Shown here: one piece after another, positions 1 through 8,706 of the stretch
How positions within the stretch are numbered: position 1 is the first letter of the stretch
How the letters are laid out: each line of letters starts with the position of its first letter
NCBI RefSeq assembly: GCF_047263945.1
Contig: NZ_JBLAVB010000002.1
Coordinates: 558,001-622,000 of the forward strand
Length of the DNA stretch: 64,000 bases
Direction: 5' to 3'
Source: Rhodospirillum sp047263945
Lineage (GTDB): Bacteria > Pseudomonadota > Alphaproteobacteria > Rhodospirillales > Rhodospirillaceae
Notes under the pieces: generated by a model
What the model saw: the letters and a program-made list of their open reading frames with translations, nothing else
Databases searched by the model: none
Told to the model about the DNA's origin: nothing
Made by a program: the position numbers and the translations under genes

Positions 1-207
1 ACCGTCTAACGCTACGGCTGTGAACAATTTGTCGTCAACGGCTTAGTTCGCTTAAAAGGCGGGCAGGGTCGGATTTGTTCATTTTGATCGGGAACTGACC
101 CCTTGTCGGTCTCCTTCTCACCGCGTCTAATGGGGACATTAGGAATTCCTGTTTGACAGCGGCCACAGAGGGCGTCGGAATGGAATCGCTGAATTTTGGG
201 GGATGCG

Positions 208-1542
208 GTGAAGCGGAATAAGGAAAAGGACGAGGCGACGGATCTGGAGACGCCCTTTCCGTTGAAGCGTAAGTTTAACCGGACCATCCTGCCCTTTCTC
301 CTGGGGTTGCTTGTCGCCCTGGTCGTGGCCGGATCTTACGTCACCCGCCATATCGTCGAAGAAGTCTACGTCCAGCAGGCTCTGGGCCAAGCGGATGCCA
401 TGGAACGAACCCTGCGCGCCAACCACCCCCGGGCCTGGGCCATTTTGGCCGAGGAAAGCGTGTGGAAAGCGGCGCCAGAGGCGGGTGATCTCGATGACCT
501 GGACCGCGCGATCCATGCGGCCTTGAACGGGGGACGGATTGAAAAGCTGAAGATCTACGATACCCAGGGTCGGATCCTTTATAGCACCACTCGGGAGGAT
601 ATCGGACGGATTGAGCACGACGCGCCCCTGCTGGCGGTGATCAACGAGGGGACGCCTCAGATCGTTCTGAAGGAAGCGGCGAACAATGCCCTTTATGAAA
701 TGTTCGTGCGCCATTCTGGAGATACGACGCACCCGGGGTTGGTCTTTGAGTTCTACGAACCGGCGTCCTACCTGAATGCCCTCATTTGGCGGAATACGGT
801 CTGGCCTGTTGTGACCTTGGGCACGGTGCTGCTGCTCATGCTATTCGTTCTCACCCGTTTGGTGGGCCGGGCGCAGAAGGCGATTGACGCACGGACCAAC
901 GCCCTGGCGAGAGTGACCCGTCGGTTGGAGCGATTTGTTTCCGCCGGAGCGGTGCGTGCGGCTTTGACGGCGGCGGGGGATGGGGGGGAAACGCGCTCCT
1001 CCCGCCTGATGGATTACACCTTGTTTTATTCCGATGTGCGAGACTTCACAGGGTTGGCCGAGACGACCCCACCGGATCAGGTGGTGGCCTTTCTCAACCG
1101 GCTTGTGACCATTCAGGTGGACCTGATCCATGCCCATGGCGGTGATGTCGACAAGATGATCGGCGATGCCGTTTTGGGGATCTTCGAGGGACCGGACCGG
1201 GCCGCACGGGCCGTGGATGCGGCGCGGGAGATTCTCGCCCGATTGGAAGAGGAGGCTGACATGCTCCGTCCCCTGCGGATTGGGCTGCATGATGGGTTCG
1301 TCATTGCCGGGGCCATCGGGCCGGAGGACCGCCAGGATTTCACCGTTATCGGTGACAGTGTGAACGTGGCCGCCCGCCTGTGCGATGCGGCCCGTGCGGG
1401 GGAAGTGGTGGCCGATACGCGGACCCTGGCCCGGGCCGGCCACCCGGAGGGGTTCGGGGCCATTGAGGAGATCTCCGTCAAGGGGCGGCGGGAGCAGTTG
1501 TCCATCCGTCGCTATCGGATTTCCCAAAAAGGGGGGGATTAA
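208..1542 (+). CDS. Membrane-anchored class III adenylate/guanylate cyclase
   Basis: The protein has a basic N-terminus, a membrane segment at about residues 26-46, a roughly 150-residue extracytoplasmic region, a second membrane segment near 195-218 and a C-terminal class III nucleotide cyclase domain from about 265 to the end. Metal-binding aspartates are visible in SDVRDFT (about residue 274) and in MIGDAVLG. This suggests a sensor converting ATP or GTP to a cyclic nucleotide in response to an external signal; the signal and nucleotide specificity cannot be read with confidence. The GTG at 208 follows GGGGGA closely; an in-frame TTG at 196 is the alternative. The stop overlaps the end of the convergent diguanylate cyclase gene. 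Confidence 0.85.
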   Translation: MKRNKEKDEATDLETPFPLKRKFNRTILPFLLGLLVALVVAGSYVTRHIVEEVYVQQALGQADAMERTLRANHPRAWAILAEESVWKAAPEAGDLDDLDRAIHAALNGGRIEKLKIYDTQGRILYSTTREDIGRIEHDAPLLAVINEGTPQIVLKEAANNALYEMFVRHSGDTTHPGLVFEFYEPASYLNALIWRNTVWPVVTLGTVLLLMLFVLTRLVGRAQKAIDARTNALARVTRRLERFVSAGAVRAALTAAGDGGETRSSRLMDYTLFYSDVRDFTGLAETTPPDQVVAFLNRLVTIQVDLIHAHGGDVDKMIGDAVLGIFEGPDRAARAVDAAREILARLEEEADMLRPLRIGLHDGFVIAGAIGPEDRQDFTVIGDSVNVAARLCDAARAGEVVADTRTLARAGHPEGFGAIEEISVKGRREQLSIRRYRISQKGGD

Positions 1543-2609
1543 TCGTCCCACACCACCTTGTTTCGCCCTTCGCTTTTGGCTTTGTACAGGCGGCGGTCGG
1601 CGCGGGTGAATAGGGTGTCCAGGTCGTCTCCATCCCCCCCGGGACCGGTTTGGGCCTGGGCAACACCGATACTGACGGTCAGGGGCACCCGTTGTCCCCC
1701 CTCGAGCACAAGGGGGGAGGCTTCAATCCCGGCTCGGATCTTCTCGCCCACGCCGCGGCCTTCGGTGATGTCCGTATTTGGCAGCAGGACGGCGAATTCC
1801 TCGCCACCCACCCGCGCCGACCAATCGTCCTGGCGGATCAGTCGTTTCATTGTTTTGACAACGAATTGGAGGGCCAGGTCTCCACCGTCATGGCCGAAGG
1901 TGTCATTCACTCGTTTGAAATGATCCAGATCCAGGACCAGGAGGGATAAGGGTCGTCCGAAGCGTCGGGCCGCAGCGAGTTCTCTGGGATAGGTGTCAAG
2001 CAGGCCTCGGCGGTTGAGCAGGCCGGTCAGAGGGTCGGTCTTGGCTTCCTGGGCCAGATGGCTGGCCGCCGAGCCGCGCATGGTGTCGTAAAGGAAAACC
2101 ACGACCGTGACCGCAATCATGGCTCCGCCCGTATTAAAGACGGCCACCCAGGTGAACCCTTCTCCTGCGTCCTGGTGTTGGATAAGAAGGCTGAGGACCA
2201 GGATGGAAATCGTGGTGAACAGGCTGTTGATCAGCAGACCCAGACGTCTTCCCAAAAAAAGAACGGGTAAGGTGGGGAAGCCCACCAACCAGACGAGGAC
2301 CCCATCCTCGGCCTTTCCGGATAGGGCCACCAACAGAACAAGGAATCCAGAGACGAAGATTCCCAGGGCTGCGGCATGGTCGCTACCCATGCCCTTGCGG
2401 TGACGCAAGACAATAGCCAATAAGGCGAGGGCGGATAGGGCTTCTGCGGTCGCGTGAAGCAGATAGCCGGTGTACAGGGCGTCGAAGACCGCGAAGAACG
2501 ATACGAGGACGATTCCCGAAATCAGGGCGCGGCGGACCAGATGCGCCTGATGGCGGGGAAGGCGATATCCCGACGGCTCCGGTGTGAAGAGGGAAGCAAA
2601 GGGGTGCAC
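1539..2609 (-). CDS. Diguanylate cyclase with N-terminal multi-pass membrane domain
   Basis: A 356-residue protein with about six hydrophobic segments (residues 25-175) followed by a GGDEF domain. The active-site signature is GGEEF at residues 268-272. An inhibitory-site motif RQDD sits at 259-262, exactly five residues upstream, as in product-inhibited diguanylate cyclases. It should make cyclic di-GMP from two GTP, with the membrane part acting as sensor. The GTG start is preceded by AGGA. Its stop codon lies in the same TTAA as the stop of the opposing nucleotide cyclase gene. The DUF2237 gene lies 37 bases upstream on the same strand. Confidence 0.92.
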   Translation of the reverse strand: MHPFASLFTPEPSGYRLPRHQAHLVRRALISGIVLVSFFAVFDALYTGYLLHATAEALSALALLAIVLRHRKGMGSDHAAALGIFVSGFLVLLVALSGKAEDGVLVWLVGFPTLPVLFLGRRLGLLINSLFTTISILVLSLLIQHQDAGEGFTWVAVFNTGGAMIAVTVVVFLYDTMRGSAASHLAQEAKTDPLTGLLNRRGLLDTYPRELAAARRFGRPLSLLVLDLDHFKRVNDTFGHDGGDLALQFVVKTMKRLIRQDDWSARVGGEEFAVLLPNTDITEGRGVGEKIRAGIEASPLVLEGGQRVPLTVSIGVAQAQTGPGGDGDDLDTLFTRADRRLYKAKSEGRNKVVWDD

Positions 2610-2646
2610 GGTGGATTCCTGGACGGGCGGGATGGATCGGTCCTGT

Positions 2647-3033
2647 TTAACAAAGGTCGAGGGCGTGCTTCTTCAATTCTTCCAAGGGAACCACAAGAAG
2701 CGTGGCCTCATTCGTTGCGCGCAGGACGACCCGGGGAGGGGCACCCGCTTCCAAGGCCTGACGCCAGCGCGCGGCGCAGAGACACCACCGGTCCCCGGCC
2801 TTTAAGCCCGGAAAGCCGAACTCAGGGTGGGCTGTGCTCAGGTCGTTGCCCACCGATTGGGAATAGGCCAGGAAGCTTTCGGTGACTTCTACGCAGACTG
2901 TGTGTAGGCCGTGGTCATCTGGTCCCGTATCGCAACAGCCAGATCGGTAAAAGCCGGTGCGTGGATCCAGTCCACAAATGGCTAAGGGACCACCAAGGAC
3001 GTTTCGTTGGGATTGTCCGCCGCCGTCACGCAT
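2647..3033 (-). CDS. DUF2237 family protein
   Basis: A 128-residue protein matching the small DUF2237 family, recognised by NVLGGPL near the start, the TGFYRSGCCDTGPDD block, HTVC, GNDLSTAHPEFGFPGLK and GDRWCLCAARW. The conserved cysteines and histidine could bind a metal or be redox active, but the family has no established function known to me. The ATG follows AAAGGA at good spacing. It lies 37 bases upstream of the diguanylate cyclase gene on the same strand and could be cotranscribed with it. The region upstream is a long repeat-rich gap. Confidence 0.88.
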   Translation of the reverse strand: MRDGGGQSQRNVLGGPLAICGLDPRTGFYRSGCCDTGPDDHGLHTVCVEVTESFLAYSQSVGNDLSTAHPEFGFPGLKAGDRWCLCAARWRQALEAGAPPRVVLRATNEATLLVVPLEELKKHALDLC

Positions 3034-3300
3034 CTGTGGGGTCCTTTGCCGAAGGAGAAAACGGAAGGCCAGTCTGTTCCCTGGGGGAAGTTCCCTTCAT
3101 ATGAACCTTGGCCATTCGTTTGTCGATAGATGGATCCATCGGTGGCCTGATCCAATGGGTAGGGACGTTTGAGCCATCTTGCAGAAACAGACGGTTTCCC
3201 CTCCCGCATCCATTCTGTCTTTTGCCGATGCCCGGGCCTGTCCGCAGGGACGGTACCATCAGCTTTTTGTCCGGTGTCGGCAGTGGTCTGTTCAAACCTA
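3034..3300. other. Intergenic region upstream of the DUF2237 gene
   Basis: No convincing gene is visible on either strand. The region should hold the promoter of the leftward DUF2237 gene. It ends at the 138-bp dispersed repeat. Confidence 0.4.
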
Positions 3301-3438
3301 ATACCAAGCGGCGCGGGTTGAAACCTAGGCCGCTTTTCTTGCGTTCAAACGCCAGGCGGGCTTTTACGCGCCATAAGGCGCGGCGGCCACTTGGCCGCTT
3401 CCAAGGTGCGGTGCGTCAAACTCACCGCACCTTGGTAT
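3301..3438. repeat. 138-bp dispersed element, copy 1
   Basis: The element begins ATACCAAG and ends CTTGGTAT; with flanking bases the inverted ends extend to TAATACCAAG/CTTGGTATTA. Inside are several potential hairpins: GCGCCATAAGGCGC, GCGGCCACTTGGCCGC, and GGTGCGGTG paired with CACCGCACC near the right end. A second copy of identical length at 25386-25523 differs at only two positions that I could find. It has no coding capacity and resembles a palindromic or MITE-like element. Confidence 0.85.
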
Positions 3439-3455
3439 TAGAGTGCCTTCGAGCG
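3437..3455. repeat. TAGAGTGCCTTCGAG repeat (CTAGAG family)
   Basis: The TAGAGTGCCTTCGAGCG motif abuts the right end of the 138-bp element. The same string occurs at 11340, and close variants occur near 38853 and 53794. Confidence 0.55.
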
Positions 3456-3477
3456 GAAAAGTGGAGGTCGACCCAGG

Positions 3478-3636
3478 GCACGACAGTGTCGCGCCTTTTT
3501 TTGGGCGATTGACCAAGCCCATTTGGGGGAAAATGCTTTCTCCTTTTATAAATATGAGCTTGGGCTCTGGGGCCTTTCGGCCCCAGTGGCGGACGGGGCA
3601 AAGCCCCGTGAGGGGAAAACACCTACTGTCGTGTAC
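3478..3636. repeat. Composite hairpin element with inverted ends (family B, copy 1)
   Basis: A segment of about 160 bp bounded by the inverted octamers CACGACAG (3479-3486) and CTGTCGTG (3626-3633). Inside are the hairpins GGGGCCTTTCGGCCCC and ACGGGGCAAAGCCCCGT. Related modules occur near 25211-25357, 29182-29310 and 56540-56620. It is probably a non-coding mobile or structural repeat. Confidence 0.7.
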
Positions 3637-3639
3637 GGT

Positions 3640-3952
3640 GCTCTGTGCCGTTCCGAAGTAAAAAAAACTTAGATCCAAATAAAGAAACATGCAAACCTTA
3701 GCGCTTGCAGGGGGATGACGACCAAAGAGTTTTTCCGCACTCTGCTAAAGGTTCTAGCCTGGCGTTGGAATGCTTATTGTCCGGCCCCTTCATTGATGGC
3801 GGCCTGTCCGCTGAAGAGGTGAACGAAAATAGAAGGAGTTGCGGGGAGGGGGGCAACCGTCGTCGCGAAGGTGCAGGACAGCGCACAAAGGTCGCCGGAT
3901 TTCATGGTTTGCCGTGATGGGCTGTTGTCTTTACAGACTACTGTGGACACCG
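3640..3952. other. Intergenic region without a recognised gene
   Basis: Only short, low-quality open frames are present in both directions, and none resembles a known family. I see no RNA gene here. Confidence 0.35.
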
Positions 3953-4117
3953 TCATGCCGATTTGGACGGATTCGGACAAAAGGACCCAAAAGACAATGG
4001 AGAATCAGGCACAGAGGATGCTCTGGCTGCCAGGGTCAGGCTAAAGTAGGTCAGCCCGATCAGAAGGCCCAACAGCAGCCCATAGCGCCGAGCCCGGATG
4101 TGGGCAAACACATCCAA
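3953..4117 (-). CDS. Possible small single-pass membrane protein downstream of the RHH gene
   Basis: An open frame of about 54 codons directly follows, in the same frame, the stop codon of the ribbon-helix-helix gene. Starting at TTG 4117 or GTG 4111 it encodes a short basic head (HIRARR) and one strongly hydrophobic segment, GLLLGLLIGLTYFSLTLAA, then a Ser/Pro-rich tail ending at TGA 3955-3953. The single clean membrane helix after a basic stretch looks protein-like, but there is no strong ribosome-binding site and I recognise no family. It could be a separate small protein, a decayed C-terminal part of its neighbour, or chance. Confidence 0.35.
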   Translation of the reverse strand: MDVFAHIRARRYGLLLGLLIGLTYFSLTLAARASSVPDSPLSFGSFCPNPSKSA

Positions 4118-4150
4118 GTCTGCGGAAGGGGCGGCGTCCCGTTCCGCCCC

Positions 4151-4345
4151 TCAGTCGTTTACGACCTTGAGGATCAGACGGGCTTCTCCTTCAATGAAGA
4201 TGTCCAGGTTCCGATGGTGCTCTTCCCAGTTCTCTACATATTCTTTGACGGCTTGTGTCACGCATTCTTCCACGGATTTCCCACCTTTTTCGGCCAGAAC
4301 TTCCAGGCGGATGCGCAAGTCGTCGGGCAACGGGGGGATGGTCAT
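4151..4345 (-). CDS. Ribbon-helix-helix-like small protein (CopG/ParD type)
   Basis: A 64-residue protein beginning MTIPPLPDDLRIRLEVLA and continuing GGKSVEECVTQAVKEYVENW. This pattern of a short strand followed by two amphipathic helices is typical of ribbon-helix-helix DNA-binding proteins, often antitoxins. I chose the internal ATG at 4345 because GAAGGGAT precedes it; the longer frame reaches 4417. No toxin gene of a known family is adjacent. A small hydrophobic frame follows directly in the same frame after the stop. Confidence 0.6.
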   Translation of the reverse strand: MTIPPLPDDLRIRLEVLAEKGGKSVEECVTQAVKEYVENWEEHHRNLDIFIEGEARLILKVVND

Positions 4346-4784
4346 GGTAATCCCTTCTCGGCCTTGTTTGGGTCGTGGATGGCGGTCCAGGTTGTTCAGA
4401 GGGGCACTCTTCATCAAGCTTGCGCCGGACGAAAGGATCCGGCACTTTTCCTCTGTTCAGGCCAGCTGTCCAAGACTGTCGAAGTGAACGGACACAAGAT
4501 GTTGAATTCACTTCCGATCCTTGTCAGTCAGGATAAGGGGAAGCGGGCTGGGCAATCAAGGGGTCCGTCTCGATTCCGGTCCCATGGCGTGAAATCCAAC
4601 GCAGGTGCACCTAAAGACTTTCGTCTAGATTCAATGGGGTTGCGGGAATCGTTGAGGAAGGTGACGAACCTGTGCGGACGGAAGGCGAAGGGCACGGCTT
4701 GCTGTTCTATCAGTCGGATTTTTCGCGAATCGCTCTTACTTCAAAGCTCAACCCCTCGGCTTGGGGGGCTTTCAGGACGTCATA
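4346..4784. other. Intergenic region between RHH gene and penicillin-binding protein
   Basis: This gap separates divergent genes and should contain promoters for both. I could not identify a convincing gene, terminator or RNA in it; open frames that span it look like out-of-frame shadows. Confidence 0.35.
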
Positions 4785-6806
4785 ATGGCCCGGATCCCCG
4801 GCAAAAAAACACCTCCTTCTCCCTCCGAAAAACGGACTTCAGGCTCCCCTGGGCGCGTCCGGTCGAGTGCCACCGGGGAAAGCCCCGCAACCCGATCGAA
4901 GCCCAAACCGAAACCCAAACCCAAGGCTGCGGGCCAGGGGGGACAGGTGGGGGGCCGGACGGGTGGGCGCTCCCCTTCGACGCGAGCGAAGGGCGGGGGT
5001 GGCAAAGGCAGGCCGCGCGGACGGAGACCAGGCCAACGGACCCGTCGTCGGCGGACGTCCCCCTGGGCAGCACTGCGCCTGTTCCTGGTCGTGATGATCT
5101 GGGTGGGGTTGTCGGGTATGGCGGTGCTGGTCTATTTCGCCTATGACCTGCCCGATCCCATTGCTTCGGCCAAGGTCACTCGTCGCCCGGCGATTACCCT
5201 GCTGGCTAAAGACGGGTCAGTTTTGGCCGCCCATGGGGACCTGCATGGGGACAGTATCCTGGCCCATGAGGCTCCCCCCTATCTGATTCAGGCGATCCTG
5301 GCGACGGAGGATCGGCGGTTTTATGATCATTTTGGAGTCGATTTGCTTGGCATCCTGCGGGCCGCCTGGGTGAACCTGCGGGCCGGACGGGTGGTTCAGG
5401 GGGGGTCAACCTTGACTCAACAGGTGGCCAAGAACCTGTTTCTGACCAACGACCGGACAGTTCGGCGCAAGGTCCAGGAATTTCTTTTGTCTATCTGGTT
5501 GGAAAAGATCTTTACCAAGGATCAAATCCTGTCCATTTACCTGAACCGGGTTTATTTGGGGGCGGGCACCTATGGGGTTGACGCCGCGTCCCGCCGCTAT
5601 TTCAACAAGTCTGTACGGGATATTTCGCTGTATCAGGCGGCGATTCTTGCTGGATTGCCCAAAGCACCTTCCCGCCTCAACCCGGTGTCCAGTCCAGAGC
5701 GCGCCCATCGGCGCGCGCGCGAGGTGCTTCAAAACATGGTGGAGGCGGGCATGCTTTCCCCCGGTGAGGCGAAGACGGCGGCCCGGGGCGCCAACGCGGC
5801 CATCCCAGGGGCCGAGCGGGGGGGGCGAGGGGGCTATTTCGCCGATTGGGTTCTCGACCGGGTGGATGACTTCGTGGGCACTCAGGATCGGGATCTTGTG
5901 GTGCGGACGACCCTCGATCCGGTCCAGCAACGGAATGCCGAGGCGGCTTTGGTCTCGGTCCTGAAGGAAAAGGGCCTGTCGCGGGGCGCGACCCAGGGGG
6001 CTTTGGTGGCCATGGACTTTCGGGGCGCGGTGCGCGCCATGGTGGGGGGACTGGACCATGGAACGAGCCCCTTCAACCGGGCTGCCCAGGCCCGCCGCCA
6101 ACCGGGAAGCGCGTTCAAGCCTTTCATTTTCCTTGCGGGATTGGAGGCGGGGTATACTCCGGACAGCGTGCTGGAGGATGCGCCCATCACGGTGGAGGGC
6201 TGGACCCCCAGCAATTACGCCAATACCCACCGGGGACCGGTCACCCTGACCGAGGCTTTGGCCCTGTCGCTCAATACCGTGGCCGTTCGGGTCAGCGAAA
6301 GCGCCGGGCGGACGAATGTGGTTCAGGTGGCCCGTCGTTTGGGGGTGATCGGTGACCTCTCCCCTAGTCCGTCCATTGCCCTAGGGGTTTTCGAGGTGTC
6401 GCCCCTGGATCTTACGGCGGCTTATGTGCCTTTTGCCAACGGCGGCTTTGCCATGCAGCCGCATGGGATCGTTTCGATTACCGATGGGGAGGGAAAGATC
6501 CTCTATCAACGGGGCGCGGCGGGCGTGCGGCAGGTTATGAGCCCGGCGCACGCCCGCCAGATGGACCGCATGCTGGGCGCCGTGGTCTCCTGGGGGACGG
6601 GGAAGGCCGCAGCCCTGCCGGATCGGCAGGCCCGGGGCAAGACGGGGACCAGTCAGGATTACCGGGATGCCTGGTTCGTGGGGTATGCGGGGCGGACCCT
6701 TGCCGGGGTTTGGGTCGGGAACGATAAGAACAGGCCCATGGATAAGGTGACCGGAGGGTCTTTGCCGACGGAGATTTGGCATAAGTTCATGGTCGGCGCG
6801 CCCTGA
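4785..6806 (+). CDS. Bifunctional peptidoglycan glycosyltransferase/transpeptidase (PBP1A family)
   Basis: A 673-residue class A penicillin-binding protein. The N-terminus is a very basic Lys/Pro/Arg-rich cytoplasmic tail of about 95 residues, then one membrane anchor (VVMIWVGLSGMAVLVYF). The glycosyltransferase domain carries EDRRFYDHFGVD (about residue 174) and GGSTLTQQVAKNLF. The transpeptidase domain carries SAFK (about 441), SLN (about 494) and KTGTS (about 618). It polymerises and crosslinks lipid II-derived glycan in the periplasm. It is shorter than typical 750-850-residue PBP1A, suggesting that no large insert domain is present. ATG 4785 was preferred over an upstream TTG at 4761. 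Confidence 0.93.
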   Translation: MARIPGKKTPPSPSEKRTSGSPGRVRSSATGESPATRSKPKPKPKPKAAGQGGQVGGRTGGRSPSTRAKGGGGKGRPRGRRPGQRTRRRRTSPWAALRLFLVVMIWVGLSGMAVLVYFAYDLPDPIASAKVTRRPAITLLAKDGSVLAAHGDLHGDSILAHEAPPYLIQAILATEDRRFYDHFGVDLLGILRAAWVNLRAGRVVQGGSTLTQQVAKNLFLTNDRTVRRKVQEFLLSIWLEKIFTKDQILSIYLNRVYLGAGTYGVDAASRRYFNKSVRDISLYQAAILAGLPKAPSRLNPVSSPERAHRRAREVLQNMVEAGMLSPGEAKTAARGANAAIPGAERGGRGGYFADWVLDRVDDFVGTQDRDLVVRTTLDPVQQRNAEAALVSVLKEKGLSRGATQGALVAMDFRGAVRAMVGGLDHGTSPFNRAAQARRQPGSAFKPFIFLAGLEAGYTPDSVLEDAPITVEGWTPSNYANTHRGPVTLTEALALSLNTVAVRVSESAGRTNVVQVARRLGVIGDLSPSPSIALGVFEVSPLDLTAAYVPFANGGFAMQPHGIVSITDGEGKILYQRGAAGVRQVMSPAHARQMDRMLGAVVSWGTGKAAALPDRQARGKTGTSQDYRDAWFVGYAGRTLAGVWVGNDKNRPMDKVTGGSLPTEIWHKFMVGAP

Positions 6807-6824
6807 GGTCCAGCCTCCGGACTT

Positions 6825-7736
6825 TTAAGCCGGTTTTGGGTGGTTTTGGGTCCACTCCTCCGCCTGAGCCAGGATCCATTCGCGGAAAACCCGGACTCCC
6901 GGGCGGGTCAGGTGGGAGTGGGGGCAGACCAGCCAGTATTTCAGGGGGCTCGGAACCCGCTGGGGGAAGGGCGCAATCAGGCGACCCGCCAAGAGATCTT
7001 CCTCGACCATGACCGTGCGGCCCATCAGGATGCCTTGACCTTCCATGCAGGCCTGGATCGCCAGGGCCGAATCCAGGTAACCGGGACCCCGTTGCGGGCG
7101 GATCCCCTCCAGGCCAAGGGGCGCGAGCCAGGAGGCCCAGGAGATGCCCACGTCCTGGAGAAGCACGTGGTGGCACAGGTCCGAAGGATCGGCCAGGGGG
7201 CGGATTCCCCGGGTCAGACTGGGGGCGCAGACCGGAAACAGGTCCTCCTCCAGCAACAGGTCGGCATGCAGGTCCGCAGGGATCGAGCGGGCCATGCGGA
7301 TGGCGATGTCCACGCCGTCCTTGCTGAAGTTGGCCAGTTCCATGGAGGTGTGAAGGCGCACTTCCACGTCCGGAAAGGCAGTGATGAAGCCCCCAAGGCG
7401 ATGAATCAACCACTTGATGGCAAAGCTTGGCATGGTCGATAGGGTCAGAACGCCCCCCCGGTTGTCCGCTCGGACCAAGGCCCGGGTCGCTTCGGCGATC
7501 TGGTCGAGGGATTGCCCCACTGCTACGGCATAGGCCTGCCCTGCCTCCGTCAGGAACACCTGCTTGTTGCGGCGGCGGAACAGGGCTACGCCCAGCCATT
7601 CCTCCAGCCCGCGGATCTGGTGACTCACCGCCGCTTGGGTGACGCCCAGATCTTCCGCCGCCAGGGTGAAGGACAGGCGCCGCGCCGCCGCGTCGAAAAC
7701 GCGCAGGGCATTCATTGGCGGGAGGTCCCGGGACAT
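6825..7736 (-). CDS. LysR family transcriptional regulator, GcvA-like
   Basis: About 303 residues with an N-terminal winged helix-turn-helix (LSFTLAAEDLGVTQAAVSHQ, then LEEWLGVALFRR) and a C-terminal effector-binding domain ending in the KYWLVCPH and FREWILAQAEEW segments typical of the GcvA-like branch. The target is unknown. The start at 7736 has AAAGG at good spacing, whereas the upstream ATG at 7751 does not. It is divergent from the DUF1127 gene, so the 160-base gap probably holds both promoters and its own operator. Confidence 0.9.
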   Translation of the reverse strand: MSRDLPPMNALRVFDAAARRLSFTLAAEDLGVTQAAVSHQIRGLEEWLGVALFRRRNKQVFLTEAGQAYAVAVGQSLDQIAEATRALVRADNRGGVLTLSTMPSFAIKWLIHRLGGFITAFPDVEVRLHTSMELANFSKDGVDIAIRMARSIPADLHADLLLEEDLFPVCAPSLTRGIRPLADPSDLCHHVLLQDVGISWASWLAPLGLEGIRPQRGPGYLDSALAIQACMEGQGILMGRTVMVEEDLLAGRLIAPFPQRVPSPLKYWLVCPHSHLTRPGVRVFREWILAQAEEWTQNHPKPA

Positions 7737-7895
7737 GGGGAGCCTTTCCATGGATGAGGGTTTCTAATGGATACGGCCAGAATTACTCGTTTGTGCGCTG
7801 CGGGCAAGCGGCGCATTGTCCGGCTGTTCCAGTTGCCCCGCCCAAATTTCCCTTATGCGGAGCTTTCCCTTTGGAACCCCAATGGAGATGACGTC

Positions 7896-8129
7896 ATGGT
7901 TGCCCTCGCCCACGGATCCTTTTCCCAGTCCGTTCCCGCTTCCACCCTTGGAACCGATCACGGATCCCTGTTCTCCCGCCTGGAATGGTGGTTGGTTCGG
8001 CGTTTGGATGCCCTGGCCGACCGGCGGGACGCCCAAAAGGGCTTGGCTCTGATGGCGGCCCTGGACGACCGTGTTCTCGCCGATATCGGTTACGGGGCCG
8101 AGGATGCGTTTCGCCCGGGACATCGGTAA
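7896..8129 (+). CDS. DUF1127-like small protein
   Basis: A protein of about 77 residues whose C-terminus (LMAALDDRVLADIGYGAED) matches the DUF1127 pattern found in many small alphaproteobacterial proteins, some of which act in stress, phosphate or RNA-related regulation. I place the start at ATG 7896 because GGAG lies eight bases upstream; an in-frame ATG at 7767 would add 43 residues and consume the divergent promoter region. The N-terminal half is Ser/Leu-rich and not recognisable. Confidence 0.65.
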   Translation: MVALAHGSFSQSVPASTLGTDHGSLFSRLEWWLVRRLDALADRRDAQKGLALMAALDDRVLADIGYGAEDAFRPGHR

Positions 8130-8195
8130 CCTCCTCTTCAAGGAGCGGCCCGGTCCGATCTTTGGCTGATATGTTAGAACCGGAAGGATGCACCG

Positions 8196-8693
8196 ATGGA
8201 TCAGGCCCACGCCTTGTTGTTGATGCGATACAATGCCTGGGCCAATGCCCGGTTATATGACGCTGTGGGCCGTCTGGCGGAGGAAGACATTGTTCGTCCC
8301 CGCCCGTCCTTTTTTGGATCCATCCTGAAGACCTTGAACCATCTGATTGTGGGCGACCGCATGTGGATGGGGCGGTTGACTGGTGTGGACAGTGGCCATC
8401 GGCGTTTGGACGAGGTCCCTTATGCAGACTTCCCCAGTCTCCGCGTGGCCCGGGAAAACCAGGACAAAGCGATGGTCGGTTGGATGGAGCGGGCCGATCC
8501 CATTTTCATTGCGGAAACGGTTTTGGAGTATGCGACCTCCCGTGGAGAGCAATGCGCGACTCCCGTTCCCTTGGTGATCACCCATATGCTGAACCACGGA
8601 ACCCACCACCGGGGGCAGGTTCACGGCCTCCTGAGTCAGACCGAGGTGGCCCCTCCGCCCCTCGATCTCATTTACTATATCCGAGAACAGTGA
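8196..8693 (+). CDS. DinB-like (DNA-damage-inducible/YfiT) four-helix protein
   Basis: A 165-residue protein of the DinB/YfiT-like metal-binding four-helix superfamily, not the polymerase DinB. The N-terminus (LLMRYNAWANARLYDAV), LNHLIVGDRMWMGRL and the C-terminal HMLNHGTHHRGQVHGLLSQ are characteristic. Histidines near residues 48, 131 and 135 should bind a divalent metal. Members act as thiol-dependent transferases or are uncharacterised. It lies 66 bases after the DUF1127 gene on the same strand. Confidence 0.87.
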   Translation: MDQAHALLLMRYNAWANARLYDAVGRLAEEDIVRPRPSFFGSILKTLNHLIVGDRMWMGRLTGVDSGHRRLDEVPYADFPSLRVARENQDKAMVGWMERADPIFIAETVLEYATSRGEQCATPVPLVITHMLNHGTHHRGQVHGLLSQTEVAPPPLDLIYYIREQ

Positions 8694-8706
8694 ATCCCCC
8701 CGGGGA

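Noticed and set aside
1..207. A gene ahead of the nucleotide cyclase
   Set aside because: Frames in this stretch are short and lack ribosome-binding sites; only upstream regulatory sequence is likely.
3839..5146. A 435-codon frame across the RHH/PBP gap
   Set aside because: It runs through intergenic sequence and out of frame through the PBP head; composition is not protein-like.
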